Source: Liolophura sinensis (lineage: Eukaryota > Mollusca > Polyplacophora > Chitonida > Chitonidae). Taken from it: a stretch of DNA of 64,000 nucleotides. The number at the start of each line of letters is the position of its first letter. The stretch's first letter is position 1. The translations under genes and the position numbers were made by a program. Shown piece after piece: positions 12,368 through 24,500 of the stretch. A model generated the notes under the pieces. It was not told the DNA's origin. It worked only from the letters and a program-made list of their open reading frames with translations, and did not search any database. The stretch is taken from contig NC_088295.1 of NCBI RefSeq assembly GCF_032854445.1, positions 81,202,644 to 81,266,643 of the forward strand. The letters run 5' to 3'.

Positions 12368-15300
12368 TTAGGGTAGCCAGTCATTTAATACAGATCTCTC
12401 TCTCTCTTTGTCAACTTCCTGCTTAATTTTTTGTATGCGCTCTTGTATGCTGTGGTAGTCAAAGTTTCCATCTCTTGGATGGGAATTGAAGTTCCATACA
12501 TGATCAGCTAAGCCCATCTTGACAGTTATATGTCCAAATGGATCCTGCAAATATAATAATGTAAGGCTGAATGATCAGATGATTTTACTGTCACATGGTT
12601 CTCAAAAGGTTAAACACATATACAAGGCCTTATGGCATGTAATAATCCCCAAGCTCTGTTCAGGTTACTCATTAGCATGTGTTGGACAAAGACCTGCTGT
12701 TCCGCTCAACAGTCTTGATTTCAAGATAAAATTTCCATTTTCTAGAAAAAACTTTATTCAAGTTCCACGGAAATTTCACGAGATCCACAGGAATAGGCGA
12801 GCAGGGATATTATTATTTACTGTAACGCTTATCTGCCAATGTAGAATCCATCTTAAGATTTCATTGGGTACATAGACTCACAGAGAAGAAAGATGGAGGG
12901 TTAGTGGTTTGCTGTGCATTCATAGCTGTTAACTACACTGAGAAATGCAGCTAAACTGATGCTCCCATGATTCTGTAGACCTTGAACATTGCCTTAATAT
13001 TACATACTGGGTAGACTATTGTGCTTGTATCTTTTGTTGGAGTTATCACAATACTCTACTTTGTGAAGCTTATCAGTGGAAATGAAAATATCACATACTA
13101 TACTTCAAAGCAATAGTATTTAACCTGTCAGATGTTTGAAATGGAAACCAAATGATGACACTTACATGATCATCCAGTTTGATGTCGTTTAAGTGGTTGT
13201 TCTTTTTACAAATGCCAATATAATCTTTGTAGTTGTCAAAGAAAATATCTTTAATCTTGGTTCTGGAAGAAGAAGTTCACACAGAATAAATATTTCAACA
13301 AATAAATAATAACCAAAAAATCTCTTTAATTAATAACATTGATCCATTTGTAAACTGGTGTCTGAAGAATACAAATTGATGCAAGAAATGACACAAATCC
13401 GGCTCAGACTGGTTGGAATGTGATGCCTGTGCAGCAGACGAAGTTTGACAGCAGTGACCAATCTAGCTCTCTACTCTCCCCTTCTATTAGTCTAATGAAT
13501 TTGAAGTTGGTACGTATAGTTTTACTTTAAAGGATACATGAAACGCTTTGGTTTTATTTCTTTATGTGCAGATTATCATGTGATGTGTAATAACATAACT
13601 GTACAAATAAATCTTCAGCTTTCACTTTGGGGGGTAAAAATGGCTTCAAATTACAGTTTTCTTAAGCCCCAGAGTCAGTCTGGAAATTAAGCAGCTTGCA
13701 GCGGTGACATCAGCAATGATACCTGTTTAAATAAAACTCTATGGGGCAGGCGGGGATTTGAGCGAAGCCATGCAATATCTGCGTACATGTCACCTTGCCC
13801 ACACTGTAGTGACATGGTTCACTGGGCTCGGGGCATATCTGGGGTGTTTCACCAAGTTCTGAGCAAGATCAACAATGACATAATTTCTGGTAAAATTCGA
13901 CCATCGACAGAAAATATGCATAATATAGATGGGTAATCAACAGGTATAAAAATACCCCAAAATGAAATTTTTTTAAAGAAAAATTCCATGGAATAATCTT
14001 CTTAGGTTGGCATAGAAACACCATCTGTGTTTTATTGTTCCTTTTCATGTATCCTTTACATTTCAATAAAGTATTTAAATGCATATAGTCTGTCAAATTT
14101 ACCTCACCTCCTCTTGCATGACAGTAGGCCTACCAGCCTTCAGTATGTCACACACATATCACTACCCACACAGTCTTGTGAGAAGACCTCATGTAATTAG
14201 CTATCTCATAACATTCTGAACATGATTTTACATCTTTACCTCATCTCCTCTGGCATGACAACAGTACCAGGCTCCAGCATGTCGCACACGGCTACCCTCA
14301 ATGTTTCATGACGAATCACATCATTATATTTACTCATGTCATTACCAGGCAGTTCCTATCAAAAAGAAACATTGAAGTCACTTTAAATATCGAACTAACC
14401 AGATTTGCACCAGCTATGTTAACAATCACACAAGGTACCCACTGTGGTCAAGCAGAGATAATGGTCAACCCCTGTCCACTGACATTCTTCTTCAACAATA
14501 TCAGGTTTGTTAAAATCCTGTACTGACAGAATAAGCTTTCGACTTACACTAGGCAGTTCACAAGATGTCTTACAGGCATATTTTGATTAAACCTGTGCAC
14601 AGCCGGCCTTAAACCAAGCACTGGTCGATTATATTTATTGGGGATCTGGATCCAAATGCAGTGATTTTTCTGAAAGATTCAACATATTCAGGTTGTCTGT
14701 ATCCATCTGTAGTGAGTGATTTGCACATTTAGCTGTGGTGAAGGTATGTACCTTCAGTATGCCTTCTAGCTTTCAAAACAATGGGAGACCCGACAAAATG
14801 ACTGATAAGTTACTGAGGTCTCGTAACTACAGTAATAAATAAACTAAAACCCCTGGGTGTGAACAGACAACAAGAAAATTTTATTATAAATAAACATAAT
14901 TTGACCGGTACTTTATGAATTAAGTATTGTGCTTCACAATAACAATGCTCTAGGTGGATTTAAATACCAAATACCCAAACAGAAGAAAGCCTTATGGAGA
15001 TGCTAAAACAAACTACGCTACTGTCACACTAAAACTCCAACTACTTCGATATATCCGTGACAATTTTCACTACTGCTACCTCAGAAATGCCCTCATAGGA
15101 TTTTGACCCATAAAAGGACTGAGAAGTATCAGATAACATCGCTTTGAAACAGTCTGTGGTGGTAACAAGTATCTCATCTGATGCCAATTTGTCTCTGAAG
15201 AATGTTGCAAGACCTATCATATAAGGCTGCGACAAAGTATTAATATGAACTTTTGTTGACTTGATTTCTCAATACCTGCAGTGTGGAGCTGGCCTGTACT

Positions 15301-18300
15301 GCATATGAATGGCCCAGGTATAAAGTGGACAACAGGAAACTGGCTATCAGGTTATCATTACAGATATACATCCTCTGTACAGATAGGTCTGGCTTCTTGT
15401 CCGAATTATTTTGCATGAGCAGTATTAATTTTTAGTTGACACATACTGACAAGTACAAAGGTGATGTTGTGTTGGATCTTTTCATGTCTGCCATGGTACC
15501 AGTAACTAAAGATTGCCAATATCTACTATACCGGTACCAGTATATAAAATGGGAATATCTTTGTTTGGGGAATATATTTGGTTCACCTGGACTCTTGATA
15601 ATGTCCTCTTAGAGCAACAATGAGCATAATTTTAAGCTACAACCTCAAATTTGGAGTTCATTCCCCTGTATAAGAGCTACTGCTTCCTCAGCTGTGAAAG
15701 ATTAAAAAACAAAAATAAAAAAAAAGAATTTACAACAAATCTACACCATAAATAATACAATCATCTGCTATAAAACAGTTTTCAACATACTGGGAAAGGA
15801 AATCCTGGATGAAAAGGGTCTGGCTCATTTTCAAATGGTCTCTCATTCAGCATAGCTTGTATCTCTAAAAGCACATCAAACAGCTGATTCTCTGGCTTCC
15901 ATGACTTTTCTGACCATGTCCTAAGGAACAAAAAAAACATAACAATAGCTAAAAGTATTAATTAGCACTACTAAAACTCCCTATAAAATTTTTTTCTGGG
16001 AACTTATTAACATTTCAATTGTGCAACAAAAGCAACAATGATCAATCTTTAGTAATAAAGACCATCTAATATTGTGGAAAACATTCGTTCTTGACCATTG
16101 AGGATGTGAGATCAAGTCCAGCTCCTGCTACTCCAGCTGCCACCTTGTCAGAAGTTTTACACATAGATTTCAAAATGTGGTGGAGTTCCCCACGTACTAT
16201 CTGGCTTTTGCCAGTTATGAGCTTTAACGCCAAGTGAAACATGTTGAGTAAAAACTCAAATAACTGTCAACATATATCTACACAGAAATCTATACAGAGA
16301 TTGTACTGAACACCCACATGTTATTATAACAAGCCTCACAATAATGGTGTTTCATGAACTAAGTATTGTGCTTCATAATAACGGTGTTTCATGAACTAAG
16401 TATTGTGCTTCACAATAATGGTGTTTCATGAAATAAGTATTGTGCTTCACAATAATGGTGTTTCATGAAATAAGTATTGTGCTTCACAATAATGGTGTTT
16501 CATGAAATAAGTATTGTGCTTCACAATAATGGTGTTTCATGAAATAAGTATTGTGCTTCACAAGAACGATGCTCTAGGCGAGTTTACCCACCCAAATAGA
16601 AGAAAACCTTATTGAGATGCTAAAACACACTGTGACAGTACACACTAAAACTGGAACTACAATATAGAAATGTAGTCAGAAATGCCCGTGTAGGACTCAC
16701 TTCACTTCAAGATCTCAAAAAAAAAACAAACTGAATTTACTATCATTCATCATCACCACCACATTGTAGTGTGTATAAGGTGTTTAAATCAATTTTACAA
16801 TTCTTGCATTTCCATCACTTGGAGCTTGCCATAAGTGACAAACATTATCCTTTGTTCATTAGAGGGTGTAACCATGTGAGAAAAAAGAAACAACATTTAC
16901 ATTGAGTTACAAATATATTGGCATATATTGGCTGAAATGAGCAGACCAGGTGTCACAAATTTCAGAAGAAATAGGGTATGCACAAGTCAACCAAGTCCAA
17001 ATATACTTTTAAAGTTGGTATGAGTGAGTTCCACTAGGGCACCACTACTTTGTCAGCATTTATGCTGGCCTCCTTCAACGCGATGCCGTTTTCATATAAA
17101 CAAAAAGCACCACAACCCTGAAGTGAGTGAACACTTTACCTGATGTTGGAGTGATCATATTGTGGTTCTATGTTGTGGCTGTGAGCAACCAACTTCTCAT
17201 TATGTACCAAATGAAAATAATTGACGACATCACCAGCTGTATATAATGGCCTGTGCTTCCGATCAATACTAATCATTGGATATTGTGTAGATTGTAATTA
17301 AGAATGATTCACGATACATACCCTAGGATGGGATGGCAGACTTTACCATTGATGTAGATGTTGGGGTTAAATCGAACCCTGCCTCCCCCTGTATTCATTA
17401 GCTTAACTTTAGGGGGGTCTTGAGGGTAGTTGTGTGGAAATCGGACAACAAAATAGAAGAAGCCTCCATAGTACGGTGTGCAGCGTTCTCCAACAGCTAA
17501 CACATGGACCTGAAAACCAGGACCAACATTTGTGTTATTCCTGTGTGCTCTCTCTGGTTCACATGATTAAACCATTAGCTCACTATGACTTTGAGACCGT
17601 TACCCAATGAGTTACAATTAGCATATTCAAATACTGCTCTAAGAGCTTCAGCGTCCAGCTATAAGACAGGAGGTTTGTTAGGTAGCTGGCAAAAGGCAGT
17701 TGTTTAGTCTGGGCACTCCAATTAATTTCCTCCACCCGCAGGAGTCAGAGGAGTGAAAACTTACAGCCAACAAAACAAATAAATAAACATACCATTCTTT
17801 TAATGTCTTAATTTTTCAATTCCATTCATAATAATCTGACTATATCAACAGGTTGAATGCTTCTAGTACACCTTCTGGCACTCAAGCCTAATCATTTATT
17901 CATTAATACTACATCTTTTAATCAAATTATTTTTGCAATGCCCTTAATAATGAAGAAACCTGAAGTGAATACATGTATGTTCCTGTATGATTTTATATTC
18001 AATGATTTTAGCAACTGAACTGAACTGAACACGTTTAAGTATGTACAGGTACATATATACCTTTGCCATGTCGTCCTCATCAAAGTACACATATATATAA
18101 GGCTCAAGGCTTTTCTCTTCAAAAAATCTCTTCATGTCTACCCTGTGTAAATGTAGAATAAGGAGACATAAGGCATACATGCATCTACCACCATGTGATA
18201 TTCAAAATGACTGGCTACTGATGTCTGTGGGTTTCCCCGGGGCTCTCCCTGGTTTCCTCCCACCATAATGTTGGCTGCCGTCATATAAGTGAAATAGGCC

Positions 18301-18900
18301 TACCCTTGGGTACAGCGTCAAACACTAATCAAATAAATAAATCAAAATGATCGGTTGACTAAACATGTATAGTACCAGACAATACATGTTTTTTTCACAC
18401 AAATATTCATAAAACTACAGTACTCGAGGTATAAATCGTATAACAGACCTGGTACTATAATATGCCATTCAGCCTAGTATTTGTCCCACCTTTGTCCCAT
18501 TTAACTTTCTATGCTGCGTCCCGTGCATATCGTGTACGTGATGCTAAGATGGCGTCAAAAAAAAAAAAGAAAAAAAAAAAGGCTAACATGTATAGGCCTA
18601 CAATGTAAATTTCGCTATTAGTGGAAAGCTTTTCAGTCATCTAACCACACCAGATTAAGCGCCATACATGTCTGCAAATATATATAATAATATATTATTT
18701 ATTTGATTCGCCGTCCTGAAGAATATTTAAAATAATAATTGTCTATTAATAAGATACATATGCACTATATGATCAGCGTGTCAACACGCTCACGTTCAAG
18801 GATATAAACTACCATACTTCTGGATCCTTTCTCTCGATTCTTTGGAGAGTCCAGTGTCCCCAGCACAGAATGGGTCCCAGTCGTCGCCTCCAGTCGCCAT
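12368..18900 (-). CDS. UBE2Z-like: UBE2Z-like ubiquitin-conjugating enzyme, diverged paralog A (290 aa, 7 exons)
   Basis: Predicted E2 enzyme accepting ubiquitin on Cys113. Minus-strand exons: 18900-18818, 18142-18061, 17509-17322, 15920-15791, 14355-14240, 13262-13166 and 12544-12368 (TAA stop). All introns are GT-AG and phases match the canonical copy. ATG 18900 is chosen because the frame upstream has no ATG and the other two copies also begin MA. The UBC core reads [29 protein letters not shown]; the canonical stretch [10 protein letters not shown] after the active site is replaced by [31 protein letters not shown] is kept. The C-terminus has a ~20-residue insert after DPFG before [12 protein letters not shown]. 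It is intact but diverged: a functional specialised E2 is likely, its substrates unknown. No Kozak or promoter element is distinctive. Confidence 0.9.
13528..14058. mobile_element. MITE with 16-bp TIRs in intron 5 of UBE2Z-like A
   Basis: TAAAGGATACATGAAA at 13528-13543 is exactly inverted at 14043-14058. The 531-bp element has no coding potential that I can see. It lies between exons 14355-14240 and 13262-13166. The 8801-9547 element has a different TIR, so this is another family. Confidence 0.65.
14103..14195 (-). pseudogene. Relict duplicate of exon 5 of UBE2Z-like A
   Basis: On the minus strand, 14155-14103 reads [18 protein letters not shown] and ends at an intact GTAAAT donor. This parallels the true exon 5 end [17 protein letters not shown] (donor at 14240). 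Upstream of it the frame has TAG and TGA and only scattered similarity. It sits ~90 bp downstream of the functional exon and looks like a decayed tandem exon copy. Confidence 0.7.
14918..15060 (+). repeat. Dispersed repeat unit shared with 16538-16710
   Basis: This stretch and 16538-16710 share TATTGTGCTTCACAA, ATGCTCTAGG, AGAAGAAA.CCTTAT, GAGATGCTAAAACA and ACACTAAAACT in the same order and orientation. Similarity continues into a TCAGAAATGCCC word. They lie in introns 4 and 3 of UBE2Z-like A respectively. Confidence 0.7.
16335..16562 (+). repeat. 37-bp tandem repeat array (~6 copies)
   Basis: The unit is ATAATGGTGTTTCATGAAAT followed by AAGTATTGTGCTTCACA; the period is 37 bp. The first units carry GAACTAAG instead of GAAATAAG. 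The last unit runs directly into the dispersed repeat also seen at 14918, so the array amplified that element's first 37 bp. Confidence 0.9.
18230..18345 (+). mobile_element. SINE 3' fragment in intron 1 side of UBE2Z-like A
   Basis: GGGTTTCCCCGGGGCTCTCC, TTTCCTCCCACCATAATGTTG and CAAACACTAATCAAATAAATAAAT match the 3' half of the 24047 SINE family. It lies between exons 18900-18818 and 18142-18061. Confidence 0.75.
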
Positions 18901-19361
18901 CTCGATGTATGAATCCGCAAGGTGGACAGTTTCGTTCCAACTCGCAATTCTCTCTGTCACTTCTCTGACGTGTTTGTCATGATACAATCTGATTCGCCCA
19001 TAAGCTATTGCAAGCGCCACATCATTGGCTTGCTATTTATAGTTCAGGGGATTTCCGTTATGCATTTCTTTCAGTTTAACGACGTTTAACGTCAACCCAC
19101 ATATTAGATTCTTTATTGATGGTCCATTTACGACAAAATGGGTGGTTTTAGATTTAACATGGCAAGCACTTCGTGAATTTGAGATGCCTACCGTACTGAC
19201 GACGGGCCCCGGGCTGCATAATATAAGGGTCTACTGCACTGATGTCCAGTATCTGAAAATTTGCTAGATATTCGACCATATATTGGTTTATATAATATGC
19301 CATGTTCTACCTACAGGTTTGTGCTGATGACAGCACAATAATAAAGGGCTGAAAATAATCC

Positions 19362-19679
19362 CTAAGACCGTATGCTAGATAAAACTATCAGTATATGACT
19401 GACCTTAGTATGTGCTAAGATACACTGATATGCCATGATGTCCGTGAGCTGGATAACACGTGCAGATCTCTTTCTGTCTTGATATGGATTATACACGTAT
19501 ATATTAGCTATGACAATTTGTGCATGTAGCGCTGTGTTTAGCCTCGGGTTATAACACCAATCAAAGTATCCTGTCGTGTTCATCTCACAGTTCAGGGAAC
19601 CCAGTTTACACCAGTTGAACAGCCACAGATATGTAATTTGCATGAGATAACACCAAACTTTGAATGATTCATTTGACAT
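19362..19679 (-). CDS. Unrecognised 105-codon ATG open frame between UBE2Z-like A and B
   Basis: Minus-strand ATG at 19679 in acceptable context (AGCAATGT) opens a 105-residue frame rich in W, Y and C (NWCKLGSLNC, FDWCYNPRL) with a plausible AAG|GTCAGT donor near 19404. I recognise no domain and see no following exon. It could be a first exon, a transposon scrap or chance. The rest of 18901-21571 holds short poly-C/poly-G runs (19999, 20074), an A-rich tract (20640-20715) and no gene that I can support. Confidence 0.15.
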   Translation of the reverse strand: MSNESFKVWCYLMQITYLWLFNWCKLGSLNCEMNTTGYFDWCYNPRLNTALHAQIVIANIYVYNPYQDRKRSARVIQLTDIMAYQCILAHTKVSHILIVLSSIRS

Positions 19680-20639
19680 TGCTATATTGTTATAAATATC
19701 CCTAAATACGAGAAGGGTGTCCTATTTGTATAGATAGGGATACAGTTAAGATAGGGATGCAGCGGTCATGTTTAATGGTTATTAAAAATTTAAAGCTAAA
19801 ACCAAGTTAAGCAAAATATGCATATCTCTGTTCCGAGGGACGGACACATACATTGGTCGTTGTGCTATGTAAAATAACGACAAAGATTGAGGCAAACAAA
19901 GATTGGCACATTTTCGGACAAATATAAATAGTCACATATGCATGGATATGTCACCCACGTCATTAACGAAATTCAATAACAACCACTGATGAAATAGATG
20001 CCCCCCCCCCTCCAAAATCTAAAAGTCGTCCTTACAAGAAACATGCCTCACACATAACTTTTATTTTTCCTTTTTTGGGGGGGGGGGGGCACAACTTTGT
20101 TCATTTTCCTTAAATCATTATCTTCGTTTTAAACTGCCTTGTATCTCCGATGTATGGGAATCGTGGTATCAGTGCAGCTGTATGAGGTTGTTATTCCAAA
20201 CAAGTTACCCCCGTATATATTATGTATAAGAGTATACATAAGCTTGGAAAGAACATCGAGCAAATCAAGAACGTATGCGCAAGATAAATGTATACATGCA
20301 TGGCATGTGGAAAGGTGTCACTGCAGTGAATTAACTAATAGATTGTTGCTTTGGAAAAACACTCTAATTTATTAGATCATGGTCCTTTGAAGTGTGACAA
20401 ATCCATAATCAATATAACCTGATAAGGCTAAAAGGAATACATGCATGACATATCAACAACTTGCGGCAATTTGATACATTACACGAGTTTACAGTGTCAC
20501 CTTTTATATAAGTAGCTACACAGTATATATAATAGTACACAAGCTGTCAGCACGCCGGAAAGAGCTTGAATTTGCTAAGCAAATGCCCGTGAAACCGTGA
20601 ACTCGTGTGTCCAAAATCTGGTAAAAACAAACGAAAAAC

Positions 20640-20715
20640 CAAACAAAAGCAAAAAAAAAAACAAAACAAAACAAAACAAAAAACAAACAACAACAAAATA
20701 AATAAATAAAAAAAG
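20640..20715. repeat. A-rich low-complexity tract (AAAAC)n/(AAAT)n
   Basis: A run of AAAACAAAAC-type units grading into AAATAAATAAA, without other content. Confidence 0.8.
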
Positions 20716-21414
20716 GCTTTCTACTGCTGCTTAATTGTTTTTAGGTTTTCTCTCCTTTTAATAGAACGTTGAAAAAAATTGAAGAAGTGGTGACGCAAAA
20801 GAATATTCCAATGCTCGGGCGCAATTATTTCTGCCGATTATATACAAAGACGTTTTCAATATTTTCCTTTGTAAAAACTAAACGGAGCAATTGCAGCTGT
20901 TTCATTTCATACATAGTTGTATCAATCTAACCCTGACCAAACGAGTGACGTAGTCATTTCGCAACATATATGGTATATATGGTATATGACTTTATTTAAC
21001 GTGAATAAGAATATCTAACCTGCATATATAGTCGTACCCGTCGTACACGTACATAAGCCCACAAGCACTGAGCGTGGCCGCTGGGAATATGTGTTCATAA
21101 ACAGATTGGAATTGACGTGTGGTGCGATCAAGCCGTTCTTGACTTAAATCCTCGTTCTTGATTTAAAATACAAGTTATTTATCTCATGGTAAGATCCTAG
21201 TCAAAACATGTAGTTATCAGTGAGAGATGCTCGCCTGTGGCTGCCATATTGTGACTGTGGCTGTTTGATAGCAAACGACCTGTGATCGGCCAGTTAGGCC
21301 CCTTCCCCCCCCTCCCCCCGACGTAAGAAAAAAATTTTCTCTTCACCCAAAGTTTTTTTTTTTAATTTTTTCTCTTCCCAAAACTCCGTATACTTGTACC
21401 TAAATACCTCCATG

Positions 21415-21420
21415 TTTATT
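21415..21420 (-). terminator. Candidate poly(A) signal of UBE2Z-like B
   Basis: AATAAA on the minus strand about 150 bases after the stop codon of paralog B; the first canonical hexamer downstream. Confidence 0.45.
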
Positions 21421-21571
21421 TGATGAGGTAATTCAGGAACACGATAATGCATACGTATACTGTTACTTAATACGTCACATGCAAATATTTATGCATATGC
21501 ATGGCAATGTATTTGTCTACAAGATCGTATATATGGCTAACGGTCGATAAACATTCATCAATGATCAAATA

Positions 21572-24500
21572 TTAAGCAGTTTTCTCTTCTTCTTTTTCAC
21601 CAAGTTTTTCTTTTATCTTGTGCAGTCTCTCTTGGATTTTGGAATAGTCAAAGTTCCCCTCTCTAGGTTCTGGGTTCAAGTTTACCATCCTTAATAAGGG
21701 AAGAACACCAATAGGCGTAATAAAAACGAGTCCATCAACAATGTGTGAAAATGGATCCTGGTGAGGAGGCGCCCGTACATGAAATAAAAGAAGAAAAATA
21801 AATAAATAAATTATGTGTATTTATTTCTTTGTTGTTTAACACCTTACTCAAGAAATTTCCACTGCCTTATATATTATGTATGATTGCAATTATACTTTTA
21901 TGGCTGGAATAAACCGATGTTCCAGATACCGACTATTGCTTTTGACTAACTTTTCCATGGACGTGTGACATATATAGATTGCCATACCATATTGCCTGAA
22001 AAAGACCACAAATACTGATAATTAAGCCATGCTGTCGTAGATAGAGCCCTTTCTAGTAATTAACAAAATCCAGACTAACATATGCAAACTATCGGCGTAT
22101 ATATGGGCTGCCGCCGCGAAAGATTTAATAGATTGTACAACAGCAGATCAAATAAAATAAAATACCATCTTACATGATCGTTTAGCGAAATTCCATTCAA
22201 CCGGGTATTCTCTGTGCATGTCTTCATGTAGCAGGGATAGAATTCACGAAACCGTCTCTTCACTGTACAACTGCAGAGAATGACAAATACGCATTTTTTT
22301 TACAAGAACATAAATATATTTTATAACATATTTATGAAAGCTATCGATAACAGCTTGCAACTGATTTTCACCCATGCTGAAAATGATTTTTCTCTAAGGT
22401 GACAACTGCCTTCCACCCAGGATAAATTATGACATCCTTGACTTGTATGAGTTTTTCCATTGCGTATAATAGAAAACCATACCTATATCATCGGTTTCAA
22501 AACCGGGCAAGTAAATAAATTTGATGAGAAAGACTACAAACAAAAACGCGAGATATCCCACTCAAGAGTTGCAACTCTCTTCCGTTTCAAGCGACAGATG
22601 CTAGTCAGAGTGGATCAGGGTCATCGTTCATAATCAGTCATATTATAAAAAATTAGCCAAACTCAGCAGCCATGGAGTTGTCCAAAGTCAAACAGCCGAA
22701 GATTTAGTTCACATTAACTACAATATGAAATTATTTTTTGGCTATGTACAAAAATGAAGATTTTGGCTTATGCAGTTAAATTTGGTATTAAATCTTTAAG
22801 AAGTGTTGTACAATCGGCCCCAGTCCTCAACTCCATGGGGCGCTCTGCGAATCGACCACTTTCTAGATGTATACGAGCTACGGTCATGGTGGTCAAAACC
22901 TTTCAGTTCTAGTAGAAAATTCCTCTCTCTGCTGAAGCCCCCCATCCCCGGGGTCAGATCTGGAAGCTATATATAATTGTACAGTTGTATGGGCATTTAC
23001 CTACAACAGACGGTTACCAAACGTGCCCACTGACCATTCAGTGTTGGCATACCATAGATTTATTCATTCATTTCAATACAATAAATGTATGCTTCCTCTT
23101 TCAACAGCTGACTGTTAAGTGATGGGCACACCTGTGAACCCAACGATGATGGGGTTTTCTAATTTTACTGCCGGCAAGGTCCTCTGTGTATGCATGTGTT
23201 TGACAAATACCAGACTGGACAGTAATCAGTTCTCACCTGGGTGAAAATAAGACCTCATCTGGTTGACCTGTATGCGTGAAGATCAATGCATATTGGGTGA
23301 AAATCATCCTGCTAGAGTGTAAAATAATATCACTTGGGAGCAAATTCATTTCAGTCTGAGTGGAAATTCAATTAAAAAGAAAATATCGTAAAACCTAAAA
23401 ATCATATGAATGATCCTTATGAGCCACAGCACGTCCCGCAGTTGTCTTTTCTTCATTCTTTAACTTGATTAGACAATATAAATTCACACGGCCTTACCGC
23501 ATTTCCTCCGGCATGATCACCTGACCCTCCAGCATGTCACACACTGCAACCCTCAGCGTCTCGTGACGAATTACTTCATTATACTTTTCCATGCCCGGCA
23601 AATCCTGCAGTATTATAATTGAAACGGTCATCCTGCAGAATTATTTATCAAACTGTATCGAAGTATATACATGTATATTTCTATAACACGCGAGTTATAG
23701 AACAATAAAACTATACAGAGGCTACGTAAGATAATATGTATACATACAGCAGATTACTTGGTTTGAATTTCTTAACATCTTTACCTCTTTTTGGCCTGTT
23801 TGTAAAGCTTATCTTCAATACAAACACTGCCCAGCATGGTAACCCTACAATACCGAAGTATAGAGAGCCGAAAAGAATAAACATGAAAGTGGATAGGAAA
23901 ACTGTCCTTTCGGTACTTGAAAACTTGGGGTCAAAAAGGGAAAAGGTACAAGCTTCAGTTCTTGACACCGGGCTTGAGCTAGTAAAGAAAAAGGTTGTGC
24001 ATACATAAATGCTAATGCTCCTGTAACCCCAAAACAAGTTTCTGAAGGGGGGGTCCTCCGTGGCTCAGTCGGTTAGCGCGCTAGCGCAGCGTAATGACCC
24101 AGGAGCCTCTCACCAATGCGGTCGCTGTGAGTTCAAGTCCAGCTTATGCTGGCTTCCTCTCCGGCCGTAAGTGGGAAGGTCTGCCAGCAAACTGCGGATG
24201 GTCGTGGGTTTCCCCCGGGCTGTGCCCGGTTTCCACCAACCATAATGCTGGCCGCCGTCGTATAAGTGAAATATTCTTGAGTACGGCGTAAAACACCAAT
24301 CAAATAAATAAATAAATAAACAAGTTCAGAAGGACCCTAGCTACCGCGCAACGGGTACTTGATGGCCTCAGATCAAATACGTTATTGTTCCTGGGGTCAA
24401 AGATCCTAACAATATCATATTTGTCTCCAAGAATTATTACTACCTGGGAAGAGTATTGGAGAGTGGCTAAACAATACGGTTTTCATTCCCTGTAATGCTC

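Noticed and set aside
15041-15235. 64-codon minus-strand frame in intron 4 of UBE2Z-like A
   Set aside because: No ATG, it overlaps a dispersed repeat, and it has no homology that I recognise.
24055-24145. tRNA gene
   Set aside because: The A and B boxes belong to a SINE head; a complete cloverleaf and acceptor stem pairing are missing.
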